DNA from: Tepidimicrobium sp.
GTDB taxonomy: Bacteria; Bacillota; Clostridia; Tissierellales; Tepidimicrobiaceae
Direction of reading: 5' to 3'
DNA length: 26,717 nt
Assembly: GCA_012839395.1 (NCBI GenBank)
Contig: DUNJ01000023.1
Coordinates: 1 to 26,717, forward strand
The notes under the pieces: generated by a model
What the model saw: only the letters and a program-made list of their open reading frames with translations
Told to the model about the DNA's origin: nothing
Databases searched by the model: none
Position numbers and translations under genes: made by a program
Shown: one piece after another, positions 7,603 to 14,721 of the stretch
How the letters are laid out: each line of letters starts with the position of its first letter
Position numbering within the stretch: position 1 is the stretch's first letter

Positions 7603-8688
7603 ATGTTTAAAAAGAATATATCGCTACTAGTAATATCCGTGCTAATTATCTTTTCGTTAATAGGTTGTAATTTAGAAACTAGGGATATGGAGCGGACAAT
7701 GGATAATGTGATAAAGGATATAGAATTAATAGATATGGCCGGAAGGAAGGTTATTGTACCCAGTAGGGTGGAGAGGATATTCTCCATCAACCCTGTGGGG
7801 ACGATAATTCTATATTCCTTGAGCCCAAATAAAATGATAGGTTGGAATTATGACCTTAAAGATGGGGAAAAAGAATATATATTGGATAAATATCATAATT
7901 TGCCCAACTTAGGTGGAGCTGGCAAAGGCTCTATAAATACAGAAGAGATCTTAAGGGCGGAGCCAGATCTTTTAATAAGCATGGATAGGATAGATGAAAC
8001 CTCAATATCTAAAGCTGATGAGCTAGAGCTGCAGCTAGGCAAGCCTGTAATACTTTTGGATGATGACATACATATGCTAGGAGAGATATACAGAATTTTA
8101 GGTAAGGTTTTAGATGAGGGGAAAAAGGCAGAAGAATTAGCAGGATATTGCGAAGAAGTCTTAAAGGAAGCAGAAAAAAACAGGGAAAAAATAGAGGAAA
8201 AGGTGAGTATATTCTATGCAGAAGGGCCAGATGGGCTACAAACGGAGCCTGCAGGTTCGTGGCATGGTCAGGTTATAGATATTGTAGGTGGAAAAAATGT
8301 AGCTGGGGTAGAAGAAAAAGGGAACAGGGGAAAATCTGATGTTTCCATGGAACAGCTGCTATATTGGAACCCAGATATAATTATATCTTGGGACGATGAA
8401 AGAGGGGGTTACTATTCGGAAATTTTTAATGATCCTATTTGGCAAGATATAAAGGCGGTAAAGACAGGGGAGGTATATGAAATACCCAACAAGCCCTTCA
8501 ATTGGTTTGATAGACCTCCATCTGTAAATAGGATATTGGGGATAAAGTGGTTAGGGAACTTGCTATATCCAGATATATTTGATTATGATATTGAGGATGA
8601 AGTTAGGGAATTTTATCGCAAGTTTTACCATTATGAATTGAGAGAGTATGAAATAGGGAAATTATTGCGAAATTCCACCAGGGACTGA
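7603..8688 (+). CDS. Substrate-binding lipoprotein of the FecB/BtuF type (molybdate/tungstate candidate)
   Basis: This 361-residue protein starts with a lipoprotein signal: positive residues, a hydrophobic core and lipobox SLIGC with the lipidated cysteine at C22. The mature part begins a Periplasmic_binding_2 domain (IELIDMAGRKVIVPSRVERI, about residues 45-64). Other typical segments are NTEEILRAEPDLLI, a run of charged helix residues around 175-205 joining the two lobes, EQLLYWNPDIIISWDDE and a C-terminal WLGNLLYP. It captures the ligand outside the membrane for the permease and ATPase just upstream. The family covers siderophores, cobalamin and, in MolA, molybdate/tungstate; the residues alone do not fix the ligand. 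ATG 7603 has AAGGGGGAG upstream, directly at the end of the restored ATPase frame. Confidence 0.88.
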   Translation: MFKKNISLLVISVLIIFSLIGCNLETRDMERTMDNVIKDIELIDMAGRKVIVPSRVERIFSINPVGTIILYSLSPNKMIGWNYDLKDGEKEYILDKYHNLPNLGGAGKGSINTEEILRAEPDLLISMDRIDETSISKADELELQLGKPVILLDDDIHMLGEIYRILGKVLDEGKKAEELAGYCEEVLKEAEKNREKIEEKVSIFYAEGPDGLQTEPAGSWHGQVIDIVGGKNVAGVEEKGNRGKSDVSMEQLLYWNPDIIISWDDERGGYYSEIFNDPIWQDIKAVKTGEVYEIPNKPFNWFDRPPSVNRILGIKWLGNLLYPDIFDYDIEDEVREFYRKFYHYELREYEIGKLLRNSTRD

Positions 8689-8701
8689 TCCGATCTTCTA
8701 T

Positions 8702-8725
8702 AAACATGGCATTGTTTCTTTTTTT
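8702..8725 (+). terminator. Weak possible terminator after the importer operon
   Basis: AAACA (8702-8706) pairs with TGTTT (8713-8717) over a 6-base loop, and seven T residues follow at 8719-8725. The stem is short and AT-rich, so termination by this element alone would be inefficient; the palindrome at 8742-8775 may act with it. Confidence 0.3.
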
Positions 8726-8741
8726 CGACCAATAGACACCT

Positions 8742-8775
8742 AATATATTATATTTCCCAGGAAATATAATATATT
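8742..8775. repeat. 34-nt perfect palindrome upstream of the transposase gene
   Basis: Two perfectly complementary 16-base arms (8742-8757 and 8760-8775) flank a 2-base centre, with an AT-rich outer stem and a CC/GG core. It lies between the importer operon and the transposase gene. TTTT at 8774-8777 follows the right arm, so it may serve as a bidirectional terminator. It may instead be a REP-like partner of the adjacent RAYT transposase. Its sequence is not the same as the downstream palindrome at 9688-9730. Confidence 0.75.
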
Positions 8776-8845
8776 TTGGCAATAAGAAGGAAAAGGAGAA
8801 TTTATGTAGAATACCCTATATATTGAGGATATGCGGAGGGGTAAA

Positions 8846-9691
8846 ATGGGCAGGAGACCGAGAATAGAATATTATGGTGCCATATATCATGTAATCCAAA
8901 GGGGAAGCAATAGGAAGCTGATATTTATAGAGGATAGGGATAAAGAAATGTTGCTGGAAATACTTAGCGAGGTAAAGGAGATATGCGATTTTAAGATATA
9001 TGCCTACACAATAATGAATAACCATTATCATCTTTTGATTCAAACCTTAAACATACCCATTAGCAGGATAATGCACAGGATAAATACCAGATATGCCAAG
9101 TATTATAATTTTAGCAGGAGTAGAACAGGTCCTGTATTCGATAGACGGTATAGAGGTATATTGGTCCAGGATGAAAGCTATCTATTAAACCTTATAAGAT
9201 ATATTCACAATAACCCTGTTGCTGCAAATATATGTAATACCATGGAGAATTATCAATGGAGTAGCGATATATTCTATAGGATCAATATGGAGAGCATAGT
9301 GGACATAGATAAATTGTTGGATATGCTCTCTCTAAACAGGGTGAAGGCTATGGAGAGATATGCAAAGTTGATGGAATATATTCCTATGGATTATAGAGAT
9401 ATGAAGAAATATTATGAGGATATACACATAATAGGTACAGATGAATTCAAAAAGGAGATCGAGAGTGCGAAGGATGAAAAGCCCTTGGAATTGGATCGAA
9501 TATTACAGAAGGTTTGTCCCACGAAGGAAGATTTTAAACTGGTGAAATGTGGGTCGAGAAAAAGGTACCTGACAAAATACAAGAAGAGATATGTTGAATT
9601 GGCTAGAAAAGCCGGGTATAGCTACAAGGAAATAGGGGACAATATTGGGATAACAAAGAGTGCCATAAGCTTTTTATTAAGAAGTACATAA
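8846..9691 (+). CDS. REP-associated tyrosine transposase (RAYT, Y1/HUH family)
   Basis: This 281-residue protein is a single-gene member of the Y1_Tnp (IS200-like) family. GAIYHVIQRGSNRKLIF at residues 11-27, the metal-binding HUH motif MNNHYHLL (H60, H62), and YAKYYN (83-88), where the catalytic tyrosine is expected, are typical, followed by GPVFDRRYRGILV and LIRYIHNNPV. The C-terminus (GYSYKEIGDNIGITKSAISF, about 255-274) is a helix-turn-helix often attached to these proteins. RAYTs nick single-stranded hairpin (REP) DNA, and most are chromosomal, single-copy and domesticated rather than freely mobile. I chose ATG 8846 because GGAGGGG (8835-8841) precedes it; ATG 8831 lacks a good site. Palindromes flank the gene, and its stop codon lies inside the downstream one. 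No terminal repeats of a composite element are seen. Confidence 0.88.
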   Translation: MGRRPRIEYYGAIYHVIQRGSNRKLIFIEDRDKEMLLEILSEVKEICDFKIYAYTIMNNHYHLLIQTLNIPISRIMHRINTRYAKYYNFSRSRTGPVFDRRYRGILVQDESYLLNLIRYIHNNPVAANICNTMENYQWSSDIFYRINMESIVDIDKLLDMLSLNRVKAMERYAKLMEYIPMDYRDMKKYYEDIHIIGTDEFKKEIESAKDEKPLELDRILQKVCPTKEDFKLVKCGSRKRYLTKYKKRYVELARKAGYSYKEIGDNIGITKSAISFLLRST

Positions 9692-9730
9692 CTAAACAAA
9701 ACGGTGCCAGGCACCATTTTGTTTAGTTAT
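9688..9730. repeat. 43-nt palindrome containing the transposase stop codon (REP-like hairpin)
   Basis: The palindrome is centred on A9709. The core is GGTGCC-A-GGCACC (9703-9715). After a single C-A mismatch (9702/9716), 14 further outer bases pair exactly (9688-9701 with 9717-9730). Twenty of 21 pairs are complementary, so RNA or single-stranded DNA from it would form a very stable hairpin. The TAA stop of the transposase gene is at 9689-9691, inside the left arm. It is a candidate target or end for the RAYT and can also act as a terminator in both directions (a T-run occurs within the right arm). Confidence 0.85.
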
Positions 9731-9749
9731 TATAATATTATCTGGATAA

Positions 9750-9777
9750 TTGCAATATATAGCTATATAATTATATT
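9750..9777 (+). promoter_or_regulatory. Possible promoter of the orphan binding-protein gene
   Basis: TTGCAA at 9750-9755 is followed by TATATT at 9772-9777 with a 16-base spacer. The region is strongly AT-rich, so several other -10-like words exist (TATAAT at 9731-9736 and 9766-9771) and the assignment is tentative. Confidence 0.3.
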
Positions 9778-9810
9778 GTAGAAATGGAAATAGAAGAGGG
9801 TGTGTTGCGA

Positions 9811-10974
9811 TTGAGGAGAAGATATTTGCATTCTATATTTATATGCTTATTGATATTAGCGTTAATGGCAGGGTGTAGCGATAATAGCAATACAGACGTG
9901 GCAATAGATGATGAAGTAGAGGATGTAGGGGAAGAGGCGGAGGAAGGTATTCCCAGTCTAAGGATAGCCTACACCTACAGCAATCATCATGCGCCACTTA
10001 TAGTGGCTGCGGCTAAAAATAATGGATTTCAAGATGAGGAGGTCTACTTAGAGGAGATAGTAGAGGGGGATAAGTATGGCCTTATATCCAAGGAAGAAAA
10101 GATTTGCAACATAGAACTTGTGCCAGTGCGAGATGGAGATGAGGGGATGGCTTTGTTGGCTGAAAGAAATGCGGACTTAAGCTTTTCATCTATGGAGTTT
10201 CCACTGAAGGTTATGGATAAAGGTAAAGATATAAAGATAATAAGCCCTATAAGCATGGATGGATTGGCATTGGTTATGAAACAGGATATACCTGTTGAGG
10301 GCGTGGAAGGTTTTATGGAATATATAAGGGAGCAAGAGGAGCCAATATCCATAGGCTACCATGCGCCATCCACTATACCTAGAATATTATTTGAGGCGGC
10401 TATTGGGGAAAGGGCGGTAACGATTACGGAGGATCCCAATCGCAAGGATAAAGATATTTTATTAGTAGATTTGAAGGGGACTGCTAATCTTATACCTTCA
10501 TTACAGTCAGAACAGGTGGTGGATGGGTGGATTGGCCCTTCTCCATTTCCCGAGCTGGCGGAAGCGGAAGAAGCAGGAAAGATAGTGTTTGATATAAGGG
10601 AATTAAACCCGATGGGCAGATGGAGTAAATTCCCATATGCTGTGATATCGGCAACAGAAGATGCTATCGAAAATTATCATGATGAAATAACAGAATTTTT
10701 TAAGTTACTATCCATTGCTATAGGTTATATAGATGAAAACAGGGAAGAGGCAGGCGGCTTGGTAGCTGACTGGATTGGGATGTCACAAGAAGCGGCTGTA
10801 AATAGTACAGTATGCTATAGCATGGAGATCAGTCAGGAATGGTTTGACAATGTAGATGTATTGCTTAGGCATCTACATAATTCTAAAGAATTGACGGGGG
10901 AACTGGGAGATGGCCAATTGGATAACATTAGAAGCAATATATTTTATTTTGCCTTTGTTCTAAATTCTCAGTAA
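9811..10974 (+). CDS. Orphan ABC-type substrate-binding lipoprotein (NMT1/SsuA-like)
   Basis: The 387-residue product has a lipoprotein signal (RRR n-region, hydrophobic core, lipobox LMAGC) and then an Asp/Glu-rich linker of about 30 residues. The rest resembles NitT/TauT-type binding proteins: SLRIAYTYSNHHAPLIVAAA, ALLAERNADLSFSSMEFPLK, GLALVMKQDIPVEGVEGFM, SIGYHAP and DGWIGPSPFPELAEAEEAGK. Relatives bind thiamine precursors, sulfonates, nitrate or metals; the ligand here is unknown. No permease or ATPase gene adjoins it. Start: ATG 9784 has no ribosome binding site, whereas TTG 9811 has GAGGGTG 8 bases upstream and places the lipidated Cys at position 22, as in the other three lipoproteins of this window. 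It lies between the transposase palindrome and a peptidase gene 26 bases downstream. Confidence 0.78.
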   Translation: MRRRYLHSIFICLLILALMAGCSDNSNTDVAIDDEVEDVGEEAEEGIPSLRIAYTYSNHHAPLIVAAAKNNGFQDEEVYLEEIVEGDKYGLISKEEKICNIELVPVRDGDEGMALLAERNADLSFSSMEFPLKVMDKGKDIKIISPISMDGLALVMKQDIPVEGVEGFMEYIREQEEPISIGYHAPSTIPRILFEAAIGERAVTITEDPNRKDKDILLVDLKGTANLIPSLQSEQVVDGWIGPSPFPELAEAEEAGKIVFDIRELNPMGRWSKFPYAVISATEDAIENYHDEITEFFKLLSIAIGYIDENREEAGGLVADWIGMSQEAAVNSTVCYSMEISQEWFDNVDVLLRHLHNSKELTGELGDGQLDNIRSNIFYFAFVLNSQ

Positions 10975-11000
10975 GGTTATAATGATAGGAGGCATTTGAA

Positions 11001-11954
11001 ATGAAGGAAATAGAATTTACCGATATAGATGGAATAGAGGTAGGAAATGCTCAAGATTTCAAAGCTGCAACCGGTTGTACCGTCATATTATGCAAAAGAG
11101 GTGCGGTAGGCGGAGTAGATGTTAAAGGGGGAGCGCCAGGGACTAGGGAGACAGATCTATTGAGGCCGGAAAATTTAGTGGATAAGGTCCATGGAGTATT
11201 GCTATCTGGAGGCTCTGCCTTTGGATTGGATGCGGCTTCAGGAGTCATGAAGTATTTGGAAGAGAGGGATATTGGGCTGGATGTTCAGGTAGCTAAGGTT
11301 CCAATAGTATGTGGTGCGGTGTTATTTGACTTAACTATTGGGGATCCCAATATAAGACCGGATTTTCAAATGGGATATAGGGCATGTGCAAATGCAACGG
11401 ATAAGGAATGTCCTAGCGGTAATGTAGGGGCTGGGACTGGGGCCACCGTTGGCAAATTGTTGGGTCCGGGTAGGGCTATGAAGGGTGGACTGGGATCCTA
11501 TGGAGTCCAGATAGGAGATCTAAAGGTGACTGCGTTGGTAGCGGTAAACGCTTTGGGGGATATTATAGATCCAAAGACCGGTGAAATTTTGGCAGGCCTA
11601 TTGGATGAATATGGACAGAATATAATTGACACTGAAAGCGTATTGCTTGAAGGACACGATTTAAGGGAAAATCCCTTTGGGGTAAATACTACTATAGGAG
11701 TTATAGCCACAAACGCATCTCTTACAAAGGCTGAGGCTAATAAGGTGGCATCCATGGCCCATAATGGATATGGAAGAGCCATAAGGCCTTCCCATACGAT
11801 GTTAGATGGAGATACTATATTTACTATGGCTACGGGAGAGGTAGAAGGGGATGTAAATATTGTAGGTAGCCTAGCGGCAATGGTCATGGAAAGGGCGATA
11901 ATAGATGGAATAAAATCGGCTAAAACACTGTGTGGATTTAAAGCTTATGGATAA
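11001..11954 (+). CDS. P1 family aminopeptidase/amidase (peptidase S58, DmpA-like)
   Basis: This 317-residue protein matches the S58 family, N-terminal nucleophile enzymes that cleave themselves into two chains. Visible hallmarks are TGCTVILC and GAVGGVDVKGGAPGTRETDLL (about residues 25-54), LSGGSAFGLDAASGVM (68-83), GNVGAGTGATVGK (140-152) and GVNTTIGVIATNA (227-239). By homology, self-cleavage should expose a Thr nucleophile at about residue 230. Known members are L-aminopeptidase/D-esterases or beta-peptidyl aminopeptidases; the substrate here cannot be deduced. No signal peptide is seen, so it is cytoplasmic. The ATG is preceded by AGGAGG. It follows the orphan binding protein by 26 bases and probably shares its transcript, suggesting that it processes an imported peptide or amide. 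Confidence 0.87.
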   Translation: MKEIEFTDIDGIEVGNAQDFKAATGCTVILCKRGAVGGVDVKGGAPGTRETDLLRPENLVDKVHGVLLSGGSAFGLDAASGVMKYLEERDIGLDVQVAKVPIVCGAVLFDLTIGDPNIRPDFQMGYRACANATDKECPSGNVGAGTGATVGKLLGPGRAMKGGLGSYGVQIGDLKVTALVAVNALGDIIDPKTGEILAGLLDEYGQNIIDTESVLLEGHDLRENPFGVNTTIGVIATNASLTKAEANKVASMAHNGYGRAIRPSHTMLDGDTIFTMATGEVEGDVNIVGSLAAMVMERAIIDGIKSAKTLCGFKAYG

Positions 11955-11980
11955 ATTAGAAGAATATAGAAAAATAGGCT

Positions 11981-12008
11981 TTAAGAAAACGTTGTCATGG
12001 TATATAAT
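11981..12008 (+). promoter_or_regulatory. Possible promoter of the BMP importer operon
   Basis: TTAAGA (11981-11986, 4 of 6 matches) is followed 16 bases later by a perfect TATAAT (12003-12008). A short hairpin, AAGTCC-AA-GGACTT (12021-12034), lies in the predicted leader just before the ribosome binding site GGGGGAG. Confidence 0.45.
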
Positions 12009-12056
12009 TTAACTAAGGGGAAGTCCAAGGACTTAATAAAAGGGGGAGAATTTAAG

Positions 12057-13094
12057 ATGAGGAAAAAGGTTTCGCTTTTACTAGTTCTAGCGTTGATATT
12101 ATCTATGCTAGTGATAGGCTGTGGAGAAGCAGAGGCTCCGGCAGATGATGAAGAAGATGTAGCCGTGGATGCAGGTGAAGATGTGGCCGAGCTGTCTAAG
12201 GTGGGGCTAGTAGTAGCTGGAGGATTAGGGGATCGTTCTTTCTATGACTCAGCTAATGAGGGAGTGGAAAAAGCCAAGGAAGATTTGGGTATCGAAATTA
12301 AGGTATACGAGTGTAGAAACGATCCATCCCTATATACGGATCAATTGGTTCAAGCTTCCGAATATGCGCCTATAGTAGCCGTGGTAGGGCATGAATTCTA
12401 TGATGTGGTCCAGGAGATAGCGGAGGAGTTTCCAGATGTTTACTATATCTATGTGGATAACGAAATAGAGGGAATAGACAATCTTATCACCATAAGCTAT
12501 GCGGAAAATGAGGGATCCTTTTTAGCCGGAGCATTGGCCGCTATGTTGACTGAGGAGGATTCCATAGGAATGGTTGGCGGAAAGGATATGCCGGTAATAA
12601 GGAATTTTGAAGTTGGATATAGAGCAGGGGCCGAATACATAAACCCAGATATAAAAATAGAGACCATATTTGCAGAGGATTTTGAAGATCCAGCTAAGGG
12701 CAAGGAAGGGGCTACGGCTTTATATTCTGGTGGAGCGGACATAGTATTCCAGGTAGCTGGAAAGACCGGTGAAGGAGTGTTTGAAGCAGCAAAAGAAATG
12801 GGCAAGTATGCTATAGGCGTGGATACAGATCAGCGATATATAAACCCAGATGTAATAGTGGCAAGCATGGTTAAAAAGGTTGGCCAATCCATATACGACA
12901 CCATAATAAATATACAAAACGATGAAATAGAACCTGGAAAGGTAGTCTACTATGGGCTAGAACAAGGTGGTGTAGGAATGGGGTATGGCACTGAAGATAT
13001 GAAGCAATTTGTAACCGATGAGATGAAGGCTAAGTTGGATGAGATTGAGGAAAAGATACTTAATGGAGAAATAGAGGTACCGGCAGCTAAATAG
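12057..13094 (+). CDS. BMP-family substrate-binding lipoprotein (nucleoside importer)
   Basis: The 345-residue product has a signal peptide with lipobox LVIGC (C22), an acidic Ala/Asp/Glu linker and a BMP (basic membrane protein, PF02608) domain. Recognisable segments are KVGLVVAGGLGDRSFYDSANEGVEKAKED, NLITISYAENEGSFLAGALAAMLT, IGMVGGKDMPVIRNFEVGYRAGAEY, GGADIVFQVAGKTGEGVFEAAKE, YAIGVDTDQRYINPDVIVASMVKK and the GGVGMGYGTED end. Such proteins (PnrA/TmpC, BmpA, RnsB) bind purine and other nucleosides for an ABC importer, whose ATPase and two permeases follow here. The frame could begin at 11997, but only ATG 12057 has a ribosome binding site (GGGGGAG, 12042-12048) and yields a proper signal peptide. 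A strong hairpin separates it from the ATPase gene, consistent with excess binding protein. Confidence 0.9.
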   Translation: MRKKVSLLLVLALILSMLVIGCGEAEAPADDEEDVAVDAGEDVAELSKVGLVVAGGLGDRSFYDSANEGVEKAKEDLGIEIKVYECRNDPSLYTDQLVQASEYAPIVAVVGHEFYDVVQEIAEEFPDVYYIYVDNEIEGIDNLITISYAENEGSFLAGALAAMLTEEDSIGMVGGKDMPVIRNFEVGYRAGAEYINPDIKIETIFAEDFEDPAKGKEGATALYSGGADIVFQVAGKTGEGVFEAAKEMGKYAIGVDTDQRYINPDVIVASMVKKVGQSIYDTIINIQNDEIEPGKVVYYGLEQGGVGMGYGTEDMKQFVTDEMKAKLDEIEEKILNGEIEVPAAK

Positions 13095-13096
13095 TA

Positions 13097-13136
13097 TTTA
13101 AAATGGAGAAGTGGATATCTACTTCTCCATTTTAAA
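13097..13136 (+). terminator. Strong hairpin (attenuator) between BMP binding protein and ATPase genes
   Basis: Sixteen bases at 13097-13112 are exactly complementary to 13121-13136, and the 8-base loop can add two more pairs. It begins 2 bases after the stop codon. The right arm contains TTTT, but no long T-run follows. It probably ends or protects most transcripts after the binding-protein gene while letting some reach the transporter genes. Confidence 0.75.
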
Positions 13137-13167
13137 ATAAACCTTTATATGAAGAGGTGAAATGCAT

Positions 13168-14721
13168 ATGGGCGATAAACTAATCCAGGTGAGGAATGTA
13201 TCTAAGCGTTTCCCAGGGGTGTTGGCAAATGATAGGGTTAATTTGGATATAGAGAGGGGAGAAATCCACGCCATCATAGGGGAAAATGGAGCGGGAAAAT
13301 CAACATTGATGAATATAATATATGGATTATACGAACCGACAGAAGGGGAGATTTTATTCGAAGGAAAACCTATCGAAATAAAGAGCCCTTTAGACGCTAT
13401 CAACCTTGGTATTGGGATGGTTCATCAACATTTCATGTTATTGCCTTCCTTCACTGTGGCGGAGAATATAGTATTGGGAACGGAACCTAGAAGGAATAGG
13501 ATATTTATGGATTTTAAGGAGGCGGTATTGGAGACGCAACAATTATCTGAAACTTACGGATTGAGGGTAGATCCATATAGGAAGGTAGGATCTTTATCCG
13601 TTGGAATTCAACAGCGAATTGAGATATTGAAGGTACTATATAAGGGGGCAGATATACTGATATTGGACGAGCCTACAGCAGTTCTTACTCCCCAGGAGAC
13701 AGAGGATCTATTTGGGGTTATTAGAAATCTTGTAGAGGATCTGGGTAAAACGGTTATTATTATAACCCACAAGCTGCAGGAGGTATTGGCCATATCTCAT
13801 AGGGTTAGCGTTATGAGGCAGGGCAAGATGGTAGGTACCTTAAATACTAAGGATGCCGATGAGCGGGTATTGGCTGAGATGATGGTGGGCAGGGAGGTGT
13901 TATTTGAGGAGTTACACAAGGTGGAGCTACCTAAGGAAGAGGTATTATCTGTTGATGGGATAAGGGCGAGGGATAATCGGCATTTAATGGCGTTGGATGG
14001 AGTATCCTTTAACCTTAGAGCTGGAGAGATATTGGGAATAGCAGGGGTGGAAGGCAATGGACAGACGGAATTGGTAGAGGTATTGACAGGCTTGAGGAAG
14101 ATGGAGGAGGGCACCCTCACCATTAAAGGGGTAGATGCATTTAATAGGACTCCAAGGGAGATTAGAAAGCTTGGAATAGCCCATATACCTGAAGATAGAT
14201 TAGCAACTGGTTTATCTAGGGAGGCTACCATATGGGAAAATCTACTGATGGGTGTTCAGCATATGGAGCCCTACGCAATATGGGGAATCCATATGAATAA
14301 GGGGAAGATACGGGAAAGGACAGCCAGGTTGATTGAGGAATTTGATATAAGAACCCCTACAGGAGATATACTAGCAGGGAGCCTTTCCGGCGGAAATATG
14401 CAGAAGATGATTATAGCCAGGGAATTTTCTTTTAATACCCCTATTTTAATAGTAGCCCAACCCACCAGGGGGATAGATGTAGGCGCCATTGAATTTGTCC
14501 ATAAGCAGATAGTAGAAAAGAGAAATGCAGGAACAGCAATACTATTGGTATCTGCCGATCTAGATGAGATATTTAGATTATCCGATAGAATTCTCACCCT
14601 ATATGAGGGAAGGATTACGGGAGAATTTTTAAGTGGAGAGATATCCAAAAGGGAGATAGGACTCTATATGACAGGAAAACATATGGATTCAATCGAGAGG
14701 GGTGGGGCATATGAACAGTAG
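13168..14721 (+). CDS. Nucleoside (BMP-type) ABC importer ATPase, tandem nucleotide-binding domains
   Basis: This 517-residue protein has two fused ABC domains, as in RbsA-like and NupA/YufO-like ATPases. Domain 1 has Walker A GENGAGKS (residues 38-45), a signature of the form LSVGIQQR, and Walker B ILILDEPTAVL. Domain 2 has a degenerate Walker A, GVEGNGQTEL, an intact signature LSGGNMQK and ILIVAQPTRGID, where Gln replaces the catalytic Glu; this asymmetry is normal for the family. HIPEDR in domain 2 is also family-typical. I prefer ATG 13168 because GAGGTG (13154-13159) is then 8 bases away, whereas it is only 2 bases from ATG 13162. It overlaps the first permease gene by 11 bases. Together with the BMP protein and two permeases it forms one importer. 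Confidence 0.92.
   Translation: MGDKLIQVRNVSKRFPGVLANDRVNLDIERGEIHAIIGENGAGKSTLMNIIYGLYEPTEGEILFEGKPIEIKSPLDAINLGIGMVHQHFMLLPSFTVAENIVLGTEPRRNRIFMDFKEAVLETQQLSETYGLRVDPYRKVGSLSVGIQQRIEILKVLYKGADILILDEPTAVLTPQETEDLFGVIRNLVEDLGKTVIIITHKLQEVLAISHRVSVMRQGKMVGTLNTKDADERVLAEMMVGREVLFEELHKVELPKEEVLSVDGIRARDNRHLMALDGVSFNLRAGEILGIAGVEGNGQTELVEVLTGLRKMEEGTLTIKGVDAFNRTPREIRKLGIAHIPEDRLATGLSREATIWENLLMGVQHMEPYAIWGIHMNKGKIRERTARLIEEFDIRTPTGDILAGSLSGGNMQKMIIAREFSFNTPILIVAQPTRGIDVGAIEFVHKQIVEKRNAGTAILLVSADLDEIFRLSDRILTLYEGRITGEFLSGEISKREIGLYMTGKHMDSIERGGAYEQ

Noticed and set aside
8148..8339. A 63-codon plus-strand frame inside the FecB/BtuF-type lipoprotein gene
   Set aside because: It is an alternative frame of a well-supported gene; its Arg/Lys/Gly-rich translation arises from purine-rich codons read out of frame.
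8742..9730. Complete IS200/IS605 element bounded by the two palindromes
   Set aside because: The two palindromes differ in sequence, no TnpB gene or target-site signature is visible, and the protein is closer to solo RAYT proteins than to IS200 TnpA.
11997..12056. ATG at 11997 as the start of the BMP lipoprotein
   Set aside because: It would put 20 polar residues before the signal peptide, overlaps the predicted -10 element, and lacks a ribosome binding site, unlike ATG 12057.
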